Part shown: in pieces, positions 6,667 to 13,165 of the stretch
Numbering within the stretch: the first letter of the stretch is position 1
How the letters are laid out: each line of letters opens with the position of its first letter
Assembly: GCA_032433595.1 (NCBI GenBank)
Contig: JASWJB010000595.1
Span: forward strand, 1-13,165
Reading direction: 5' to 3'
Source of the DNA: Conoideocrella luteorostrata
Lineage: Eukaryota > Ascomycota > Sordariomycetes > Hypocreales > Clavicipitaceae
Length of the DNA stretch: 13,165 nucleotides
Translations under genes and position numbers: made by a program
Notes under the pieces: generated by a model
Told to the model about the DNA's origin: nothing
The model's database searches: none
Seen by the model: only the letters and a program-made list of their open reading frames with translations

Positions 6667-7056
6667 AGCATCATCATCATCAGCAGCAGCGGAACTATCT
6701 TCGTCATCAGCAAAAGCAGCAGCGGCATCATCATCATCAGCGGCGGCGGCATCAGTAGTATCACCAGCAGCAGCAGCAGCATCAGCGGCGTCATCATCAG
6801 TGGCACCATCATCAGCGGCGGTGGCGGCAGCAGCAGCATCATTAGCTGACTCTTGTCTCTCTTGAGTGATGACTTTTCCCCTCTCTCAAGTGCTGATAGC
6901 AGTAGCGACATTTCTTGCGTGGGCAGCAACATCCTCATCATCATCAGCGGCAGTAGCGGCGGTAGCGACGGCATAATTAGTGGCATCATCCATCAGCAGC
7001 AGCAGCATTGGCAGTAGCGGCATCATCATCATCAGCAGGAACAGCATCATCAGCAG
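6667..7056 (+). repeat. CAT/CAG/CGG trinucleotide-rich region
   Basis: Two blocks (6667-6842 and about 6925-7056) of interspersed CAT, CAG and CGG triplets, separated by linker-like sequence with TGACTTTTCCCCTCTC. All six frames look open with low-complexity peptides. The block recurs at 9164-9395, at 1-23 and inverted at 5513-5545. Confidence 0.9.
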
Positions 7057-7239
7057 CTGAGTCTTCCCTCTCCTATGTGATAACATTTCCCCTCCCCCAA
7101 GTCCTAACTTTTTTTTTCTCAAGTGCCAACTTTTCTCCTCTGCCGACCGCTCCTATCGTAACCGTCTTCCTGACTGGAATCCTGGCCTATAGCTACTACG
7201 ATCATCGTATCTTCAATATGTTCATCGTCTTTATATTGA

Positions 7240-8516
7240 ACTTGCGAGATCTGAAGCTCCCTGCAACGCCTGTACGTCTTCCGACATTTAAACCTTTCAA
7301 CGAGCTCGTTAACCGACTTGCAATACCTGAATACCTGATGCTTCTTGCATCCTATCCGTCATCCGACATTTGAACCCTCCAAAGTGCTCGTTAGATTGAC
7401 TTGCGTTATCTGAAACCCCCGCAGCGCTTGTACGTCTCTTGAGATTTGAGCCTTTAAACAAGCTCGTCAGATTGATCTACCATGTCTAATGCTTCGGTAG
7501 CGCCGGTACGTCTTCCGAGATTTGAGCCTTTTTTACGAGTTTGTCACATCGACCTGAATTATCAGATGCCTGTACCTCCGAGATTTGAGCCTTTTCAACA
7601 AGCTCGTCAGATTGACCTACCATGTCTGATGCTTTGATAGCCCTTGTACGTCTTCCGAGAATTAACTGTGGGTTGCACAGAGTTGGTGTGCATGATTGAC
7701 CTAGGTCAATTGCTTCAAAATGCAAAAACGATGTATTCAAGTCTGTCTTATCCAAGAAGAGGAAAACAAGTGAGGGTTGAACGCTCGATATCTCCGTATA
7801 AATATCGTAGCTGAAAGGTGACCACGTGACCTGCTCTGTGCTTCCTATTGTGCTTGACGGCAGGATTCCAACATGAACCTCTTCAACGGCTCGTCAGATT
7901 GACCTGCAATCTGATGTTTCTTGCAGCGCCTGTATCTTTTAACAAACTCATTAGATTAACCTACGATAGTTAATGCTTTTCGTAGTGTATATCTTCTGAC
8001 ATTCGAGCTTTTTCAACAAGCTTGTTAGATTTACCTACAATGTCTCATGTCTATACCCCTGTCCAACATTCGAACGGTTTCATCGTCTTCGTCAGCTACC
8101 TTACGATATATAACACCTTTACATCTTCCGGGGATTGAAGCTTTTAACGACCTCGTCAGCTAACATGCGATACTAGATGCTTCCTGCAGCGCCTGTACGT
8201 CTTCCGATACTTGAACCTTTCAAAGAGCTTGTTAACTAACTTGCAATACCGATGCTTCTTGCAGCCTGTACGTCGTCCGACATTTGAACCTCTCATCAAG
8301 CTCGTCAGAGTGATTTGCGTTATTTGGAACCCCCCGCAGCGCTTGTACGTCTTCCGAGAATTGAGCCTTTTAACAAGCTCGTCAAATTGACCTACCATCT
8401 CTAATGCTTCGACAGCGCCTGTACGTCACCCGAAAACCTAACTCCCGAGCGAGCCCGCCAGGCTGACCTGCGATATTACATGCCTATACATCTTCTGAGA
8501 TTTAAGCCTTTTCAAC
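7240..8516 (+). repeat. ~78 bp tandem array, block 2
   Basis: About 14 degenerate units of the same repeat as at 241-745, in the same orientation, split by the LTR at 7667-7873. The last unit runs into the CACAGTCTCGTCC marker of macro-unit 2 at 8521. No gene is present. Confidence 0.85.
7667..7873 (-). mobile_element. Solo LTR, family 1, copy 2, inserted in a satellite unit
   Basis: A 207 bp LTR in reverse orientation. On the minus strand it begins TGTTGGAATCC and ends CAACCCACA, with GTCACGTGGTCACC and a TATTTATAC box. It is flanked by TTAAC (7662-7666) and TGAAC (7874-7878). Deleting it restores a normal unit (CCGAGA..TTGAACCTCTTCAAC), so this is a clean insertion with a slightly decayed 5 bp target duplication. 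Confidence 0.85.
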
Positions 8517-9163
8517 AAGCCACAGTCTCGTCCTTTTTCTACTCACAACCCAATCAAAAAAACCACCAACCCCGCCGGCATTTTGTGCACTGCCCGCCAC
8601 AGAGTTGCCGGGCACGCCGGATATTTCAGCTGCATCATGATCTCTGCATTCTTGCGAGTCTTTCGCACCGGGTTTCGTTCCGGCTGGTGCGCTGGTTGCC
8701 GAGTTGTGGTGGTTGTTCGCGAGCAAGCTGGTTTTGGCAAATTGCACGCCAGGTAGTTTGTTTAATGCCTTGCCTTTTATTGCACCTTGTGCGCTGCGCT
8801 CTTGTGCATCTTCTGCACCAGATTTGGCTTGGATTTGTTTTGTCTCGCGGTGTTGCTGTGTCACACGTTGCATGTTGCTTGTGAGCGGGCAGGACCAAGC
8901 ACCTTATTTTAGCAGTTTACACACCAAGCGTTATATTTCAGGCGCTACTTATTATCGCATTATATACGGTGTAACTTTTTGCATCTTTTGCACCAGGAAT
9001 TATCCCATCTTAAGCGCCGGTTGCTGTGTCGTGTTTTGGTGTTATTGTGCCACTCTTGTGTTACCTACCCGCCCCGTATTGCTAGTCCTGACCAATCTTG
9101 CACCGACCGACCCAGATCTTGCATCTGCTTGGTGGGAGTGGCTATTGCGTGTGCAGCAATATC

Positions 9164-9395
9164 CTCATCATCAGCAGCGGCATCGTCACCAGCAGCAGCA
9201 TTATTATCATCACCAGCAGCGGCATCACCAGCAGCAGCGGCGGCGGCGGCATTATCATCATCAGCAGAAGCAGCGGCATCACAATTATCATCAGCTGACT
9301 TTTCCCATCGGCCGACCGCTCCATCATCATCAGCAGCAGCGGCATCATCATCGGCAGATAATCCGCCGCGGCATTATCATCATCAGCAGCAGCGG
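9164..9395 (+). repeat. CAT/CAG/CGG trinucleotide-rich region, unit 2
   Basis: Interspersed CAT, CAG and CGG triplets in two blocks (9164-9296, 9323-9395), with GCTGACTTTTCCCATCGGCC between them. Same arrangement as 6667-7056. Confidence 0.9.
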
Positions 9396-9499
9396 ACGCT
9401 TCCCTCTCCCGAGTGCTGACTTTTCCCCTCTGCCGACCGCTTCTATTCTAACCGTCTTCCAGACTGGAATCATGACCTGTGGCCACCAATATCGTATCT

Positions 9500-11210
9500 T
9501 CATCGACTTGAGATTGACTTGCGACGTCTGATGCTTCCCGCAGTGCCTGTACGTCTTGCCAGACTTGAACCATTCAAAAAGCTCGTCAGACTGACCTGCG
9601 GTGCCTAATGCTTGCTCCAGTGCCTATACGTCTTCGTCAGAGTGCTTTGCGATGGCTGACGTATCTAATCCGATGCTTCTTGCTGCGCCTGTACATTCAA
9701 CGAGCACGTCGACCGACTGAATTACATTGCGACCGACAATCCCATCATTAAAGAAATCGTCTTCGTCAGATTGCCTCTCGATATCTGATGGATCTTATGC
9801 TTCTTTTAGCGCCTGAAACTTTCTTTCAACGAGCTCGTCAGCTGACTGTATTATATGGCGGCCGACAATCCGGTTTTCAATGACTTGCGATACGTGATGC
9901 TTCGAAATCGCCTGTACGTTTTCCGAGATTTAAACCTTTCAACGAGCCCCTTGCGATATCCGTTTCTTCTTGCACGCCTGTATATCTTCCGAGATTTGAG
10001 GCTTTTTAAGAAGCTTGTCAGATCGAACTTGCGATATATAATGCTTGTATGTCTCCCGACATTTGAACCTTTCAACGAGCCCGCCAGATCGACTTGCAAT
10101 ATGTAATGCTTGTACGTCTCCCGAGATCTGAGCCTTTTTTATGAGCTCGTTAGATTGACCTGCGATCTGATGCTTCTTGCAGTGCCTGTACGACCTCCAA
10201 GATTTGAACCTTTTAACGAGCTCGTCAACTGATTTACAGTGTCCAATGCTTCTTGCAGCACCTGCACGCTCCGCGGTTTGAACATTTCAACAAGCTCGTC
10301 AGATTAACTTGCGAGATCTAATGTTTCTGATGCTTCTGGCAGTGTATGTGTTCTGACATTGAGGCCTTCCAACGAGCTCGTCAGATCCACCTGCGATAAG
10401 TAAATGCTTGTACGTCTCCCGAGATTTAAGCATTTTGAGCGACCACATCAGATCAACTTGCGATATCGAATTTCTCTTGCAGCCTGTACGTCTTCCAAGA
10501 TTTGGGCCTTTCAACAAGCTCATCAGATTGACCTGCGATATCATATGCCTGTACGTCTTCCGGGAATCAAACAACCTTTCAACGAGCTTGTCAACTGACT
10601 TTCGATATGTGATGCTTTATGCAGTGTACGTTTTTCGAGAGTAAAGCCTTTTAACAAGCTTCTTGTAACCTGTACGTTGTCTGATATTTAAACCTTTCAA
10701 CGAGCTTGTCAACTGAGTTGCAATACACAATGCTTCTTCCAGCCTGTACGTCGTCCGACATTCGAACCTTTCAACGAGCTCGTCAACTGACTTGCAATAC
10801 CTGATGCTTTTTATAGCCCGGACGTCGTTCGACATTCGACGTTTCAATAAGGTCGTCAGATTAACCTGCCATATCAGATGCCTGTACGTCTCCCGGGATT
10901 TGAGCCTCTTCAATAAGCTCGTCAGATTATCCTACAATGTCTAATGCTTTAATAGCGCATGTACGTCTTCGAATATTCAAAACTTTCATGGTCTTCATCA
11001 ACTAACTTGCAGTGTCTTATGCTTCTTCATTGTCTTTGTCAGAATAACTCCCAATATCTGATGCTTTATACAACGCACGTCTTCCGAGATTTAAACCTTT
11101 TCAGCAAGCTCGTTGGATTGACTGGCGATATCTGATGCCATTTGCAGCCTATATGTCATCCGATTTATGCCTTTTTGTCGCGCTTGTCAGATTGACTACA
11201 TGTCTGATGC
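9500..11210 (+). repeat. ~78 bp tandem array, block 3
   Basis: The longest block, about 20 or more degenerate units, for example at 9545, 9906, 9975, 10480, 10548, 10742 and 10882 (TGTACGTCTCCCGAGAT or close variants). Divergence is spread evenly, suggesting an old array. It breaks off after CTGATGC at 11210, exactly at the start of LTR family 2. Confidence 0.85.
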
Positions 11211-11424
11211 TGTTAGGATCCCTCGTCAAGCATACGAGCAATTGTAGACAAGGTCACGTGGCCACCCTAGGGCGCCTCTTTTATACGGCGCGATCCGGGG
11301 CATTCCTCTTCCTCTTCTTCTTTTCTCATAGATATGATCAAATAAATTGAATTGTCATGCACATTGTTTTGCTTCACCTTCCCGTATCGATACCCTTGTT
11401 ACCCGAAGTTCTGTGCTTCCTACA
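11211..11424 (+). mobile_element. LTR, family 2
   Basis: Starts TGTTAGGATCC, has GTCACGTGGCC and a TTTTATACGG TATA-like box at about 11279-11287, then pyrimidine-rich sequence, and most likely ends TTCCTACA at 11424 (214 bp). Its first ~28 bases match TGTTGGAATATCTCGTCAAG at 12638. It sits exactly at a break in the satellite array. The end is inferred only from the CA terminus, and no matching target duplication is seen. Confidence 0.6.
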
Positions 11425-11722
11425 TTTACCTGATAGGCTAGATTCGTCCTTTGGTTGAGAATAAGAGATGCCTGTCGGGAAATTCAGTGCTGTAAATAGC
11501 TAGTCGGGTCACAAGGTCAATAGCCCAGAAGGCCAGTAGGTCACAAGGTCAGAAGGTCACAAGGTGACGAGGAGTAGAAGACCTGAAAAGTAACATAAGA
11601 AGGCAGCTCTCAGGCTCTCAAGGAAGAAAATCAAGCCATCGAATCAGAATCAATTCAATCGAATCCTTCTGATCCTATTAATTTTCACTGCTCCAACATT
11701 GCTCAAAGGGCTCATAACGCAG
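11425..11722 (+). mobile_element. Diverged LTR-like sequence, family 3
   Basis: It shares short blocks in the same order with the LTR at 12187-12498: AGGCTAGATTCGT (TAGCTAGATTCGT there), CACTGCTCCAA, ATTGCTC and CTCATAACGCAGCA (CACATAACGCAACA there). In the middle is a small repeat of AGGTCACA and AGGTCAGA (11506-11568). It is probably an older member of that LTR family. Limits are approximate. Confidence 0.45.
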
Positions 11723-11855
11723 CACCACAAGCCCCTAGTTGCTTTGGGCTGACTGGGATAGAATAGTAACCAGACTATCTTTTTTTTTTTACACCGACAA
11801 AGAGGCAAGCATTTTGTGCTGTTAGCCTTCTCATTCTCTTGCATTACATGACTAA
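11723..11855. other. Nothing recognised
   Basis: Spacer with a T(10) run at about 11781-11790. In-frame stops occur in all three plus-strand frames. Confidence 0.4.
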
Positions 11856-12013
11856 GCCTTTGCAGCTATAACCCTGACGAATGCCGCAAGTGTACTGCAG
11901 ATGGAGGTCGTGACTGGCACCGAAAGTACGCGGCTGCGATTCAAAGACTCGATTCTCAAGGTGCCGATCTTCCGCCGAATTGGCCGCGATGGGAGGTTTG
12001 TGGGCAAAGAGGC
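11856..12013 (+). pseudogene. Possible DUF3435-type (tyrosine recombinase-like) gene fragment
   Basis: A frame open from 11856 reads AFAAITLTNAASVLQ, then ESTRLRFKDSILKVPIFRR and IGRDGRFVG, until it runs into the LTR at 12014. The LRFKDSIL..PIFRR pattern resembles the segment L-R-[FW]-K-x4-[KD]-x-P-[VI]-F-R of fungal DUF3435 proteins, a family of tyrosine recombinase-like proteins that includes Starship captains. Only about 52 codons remain, no catalytic residues are visible, and a stop precedes it at 11853-11855. The match rests on one short motif. Confidence 0.35.
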
Positions 12014-12532
12014 TGTGGGTTGCACAGGGGGGCTGTGCAAGTGATCTAGATCAAATGCTTGAAAATGAAATATATTGTATAATCTCTGTCTATCTCAGAA
12101 GACGAAAACAAGTCAAGGTGGGAGGCTCGAGATCGCCGTATAAATATCGTGGCCGAAAGGTGACCACGTGACTCGCTCCATGCTCCTGTTGGGGTTAGAG
12201 TGGCACCTTCAGAAGGCTCCGATGCCTCGTATTAGCTAGATTCGTACGATAGTGGAAGAAAGTGGCACGAAGCCAAGGAACGTAGGCCTAAGGCAACTGA
12301 ATTCCAGGGAATTTCCCGGTAGCTGAAGGTCTATAAAGAAGGGTCAGGATGCCCTTCAGAATGATAATTCAAGTCAGAACATCATCTATCAATATCACTG
12401 CGCGCACTCTTCAATATCGTCAAATACGTCTATTTCTGCTTATTTCCACTGCTGCCAAATTGCTCCTTCTCTCACTTATGAAGGCACATAACGCAACAGC
12501 TCCTTGGTGTGCTTGGCAGCAGGATTCCAATA
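12014..12532 (-). mobile_element. Solo LTR, family 1, copy 3, split by a nested LTR
   Basis: The outer LTR occupies 12014-12186 and 12504-12532. On the plus strand it starts TGTGGGTTGCACAGG and ends GGCAGCAGGATTCCAATA, matching copy 2 (TGTGGGTTGCACAG to GGCAGGATTCCAACA). It contains GGTGACCACGTGAC and, on the minus strand, an ATATTTATACGG box. It is flanked by GAGGC (12009-12013) and GAGAC (12533-12537), a 5 bp target duplication with one G-to-A change. Confidence 0.85.
12187..12498 (+). mobile_element. Nested solo LTR, family 3
   Basis: A 312 bp insertion starting TGTTGGGGTTAG and ending ATAACGCAACA, flanked by perfect GCTCC duplications (12182-12186 and 12499-12503). Removing it and one GCTCC rejoins the outer family-1 LTR cleanly. 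It has a TATAAA box at 12332-12337 and a GGGAATTTCCC palindrome at 12307-12317. The open frame starting at 12349 lies across it and the next segment and is not a gene. Confidence 0.88.
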
Positions 12533-12637
12533 GAGACAATGTTACACTTCACCTTAAGAGATGCCATAAAGAATCAGAGTCTGGACGCAGGATTCGAAGA
12601 GCACTGGACTCTAATGTTTTGCTGGCGAGGGTGTTCC
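12533..12637. other. Nothing recognised
   Basis: About 105 bases between the outer family-1 LTR and the next LTR start. Open on the plus strand, but no family is recognised. Confidence 0.4.
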
Positions 12638-12666
12638 TGTTGGAATATCTCGTCAAGCGTACGAGC
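12638..12666 (+). mobile_element. First ~29 bases of a family-2 LTR, fused to macro-unit head
   Basis: TGTTGGAATATCTCGTCAAG and the following CGTACGAG match the start of the LTR at 11211 (TGTTAGGATCCCTCGTCAAG, CATACGAG). At about 12666 it changes to CGAAAAACCACC, which is macro-unit head sequence (compare 812-823). The join lies in a short shared stretch. Confidence 0.6.
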
Positions 12667-12960
12667 GAAAAACCACCCATCTCGCCGGCATTTTGTGCGC
12701 TGTCCGCCGTAGAGTGGCCGGGAGCGCCGGGAGCGCCTTGAATTTTGTTGCGATGAAATGAGAGATTGATGATCCATGATGATGATCTCTAAGAAACTAG
12801 CTCCTGCAAAACAAAGAAAACAAAAGGCTTTGTGGGCTTGTGAGGCTGCCCTAAAGAGCATGAATCACTTCAACACATCTTTGAGGTGAATCACTCAACA
12901 ATTTTGGCTGCATCGCGTGCGCCGTATCTCTTTGGACAAGCATTCTTTTACTAACTGCCA
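12667..12960 (+). repeat. Macro-unit head fragment, interrupted
   Basis: 12667-12747 matches the unit heads (CGCCGGCATTTTGTGCGCTG, then GCCGGGAGCGCC). It resumes at about 12900 with AATTTTGGCTGCATCGCGTG, which corresponds to TTATTTTAGCTGCATTGTGT in unit 1 (6150-6169). The intervening 152 bases are an insertion, listed separately. Confidence 0.7.
12748..12899. mobile_element. 152 bp MITE-like insertion with 7 bp direct repeats
   Basis: The inserted sequence is flanked by AATTTTG at 12741-12747 and 12900-12906. Removing it and one AATTTTG restores the unit head. The ends are weakly inverted: GTTGCGATGA at the left and, on the other strand, GTTGAGTGA at the right. Near the right end GAATCACTTCAAC and GAATCACTCAAC form a direct repeat. 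It has no coding capacity. Family unknown. Confidence 0.55.
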
Positions 12961-13029
12961 CCGCCACCGCCGTATGGCCCAACCGGGCGTGATAGGCCGC
13001 GCGGATTTTGCACGATCTTATTATAACGT

Positions 13030-13032
<3 letters not shown>

Positions 13033-13060
<28 letters not shown>

Positions 13061-13165
13061 TATTTTTATTTTTATTTTTATTTTTATTTTTATTTTTATT
13101 TTTATTTTTATTTTTATTTTTATTTTTATTTTTATTTTTATTTTTATTTTTATTTTTATTTTTAT
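13033..13165 (+). repeat. Perfect (TTTTTA)n microsatellite, at least 22 units
   Basis: 133 bases of uninterrupted TTTTTA hexamer reaching the window end, so its full length is unknown. Its perfection contrasts with the heavy divergence of the other repeats, which suggests recent expansion, or polymerase slippage or an assembly edge. Between 12961 and 13032 nothing is recognised. Confidence 0.97.

Larger units (their letters stand above)
5990..8516 (+). repeat. Macro-repeat unit 1 (~2.5 kb)
   Basis: Order: a short ~25 bp C/T-rich tandem (5990-6080, units like CTCCTCCTTTTTTCTGCTCA); a head with CGCTGCCCGCCGCAGAGTTG and degenerate TGCATCTTTTGCACC units (6090-6660); a CAT/CAG trinucleotide region (6667-7056); the linker (7060-7230); and the ~78 bp array (about 7240-8516), interrupted by a solo LTR at 7667-7873. 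The marker CACAGTCTCCTCC at 6006 recurs at 8521 (one mismatch), giving a 2515 bp period including the LTR. Long open frames over the trinucleotide part (Ser/Ala or His/Gln runs) are artefacts. No gene is seen. Confidence 0.8.
8517..11210 (+). repeat. Macro-repeat unit 2 (~2.7 kb)
   Basis: Same order as unit 1: the CACAGTCTCGTCC marker (8521); the head with CCCCGCCGGCATTTTGTGCA (8571-8590) and TGCATCTT.TGCACC units (to about 9150); a trinucleotide block (9164-9395); the linker (9400-9490, with GACCGCTTCTATTCTAACCG); and a long ~78 bp array to 11210. Here a second linker piece with CCGACAATCCCATCATTAAA lies within the array at about 9717-9815, matching 196-290. The unit ends where an LTR begins at 11211. 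A 275-codon open frame at 8704-9531 spans head, trinucleotide and linker sequence and is not a gene. Confidence 0.8.

Noticed and set aside
6500..6865. Ser/Ala-rich open frame
   Set aside because: Produced by CAT/CAG/CGG triplets; overlapping frames on both strands are equally open.
7486..7755. Minus-strand frame of 89 codons
   Set aside because: It runs through satellite units into the inserted LTR, so it has no biological unity.
8704..9531. Longest open frame in the window (275 codons, plus strand)
   Set aside because: It crosses the repeat head, trinucleotide block and linker of macro-unit 2 and is mostly low-complexity His/Gln. The matching region of unit 1 has no equivalent frame of that length.
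12349..12741. Possible BED-like zinc finger (WCAW...HLKRCH) in a 130-codon frame
   Set aside because: The frame crosses the end of the nested LTR (12498), the outer LTR end (12532), another LTR start and macro-unit sequence. The second Cys of the finger is absent, so the motif is chance.
12755..12800. C/D snoRNA (ATGATGA C-box-like motif)
   Set aside because: No D box or terminal stem was found, and the motif comes from a short ATG-rich stretch of the 152 bp insertion.
1..13165. CRISPR array
   Set aside because: The ~78 bp repeats are degenerate and contiguous with no unique spacers, and the genome is eukaryotic.

Overview
The window looks like a repeat-rich, gene-poor (heterochromatin-like) stretch of a filamentous ascomycete genome. 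The best taxonomic clue is a 261-base piece of 18S rRNA. Its variable stem beside the AGTACGCCGGCTTC stretch is of the type I associate with Sordariomycetes, perhaps Hypocreales, but that placement is from memory. I see no intact protein-coding gene. Every recognisable gene is a fragment or is broken.

Layout. 1-862 is the end of one macro-repeat unit (trinucleotide block, linker, array of a ~78 bp repeat) plus the start of the next. 863-1190 is unassigned. 1191-1655 is a decayed Myb/SANT-like gene. 1656-1855 is the ~78 bp repeat again, inverted. 1856-2409 has an unrecognised exon-like open frame. 2410-2617 is a solo LTR. 2697-4797 is a mosaic: fragments of a kinetochore gene (Dsn1/Mis13 family, minus strand), partly multiplied as ~108/113 bp tandem units, with an 18S rRNA exon still flanked by the inner halves of two group I introns and a 520 bp LTR-type insertion carrying a perfect 5 bp target duplication. 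4798-5236 is unassigned. 5237-5366 is a fragment of the nuclear cap-binding protein CBP20 gene (minus strand). 5511-5930 is an inverted partial macro-unit that meets forward macro-unit 1 at a large hairpin (about 5874-5986). Macro-units 1 (about 5990-8516) and 2 (about 8517-11210) form a direct tandem with a period near 2.5 kb. 11211-12666 is a cluster of LTR pieces including one solo LTR nested in another, with a possible DUF3435-type fragment between them. 12667-12960 is macro-unit start sequence split by a ~152 bp insertion. The window ends inside a perfect (TTTTTA)n run from 13033.

How it fits together. There is no pathway or operon here. The sequence records three processes: tandem and inverted amplification of a non-coding macro-unit, repeated LTR-element insertion leaving solo LTRs, and capture of host gene pieces (Dsn1, CBP20, rDNA). 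The Dsn1 copies differ mainly by transitions and carry stops and frameshifts, which fits decay by cytosine deamination or RIP. The most unusual point is the chimeric junctions joining a kinetochore gene fragment to rDNA with group I introns.
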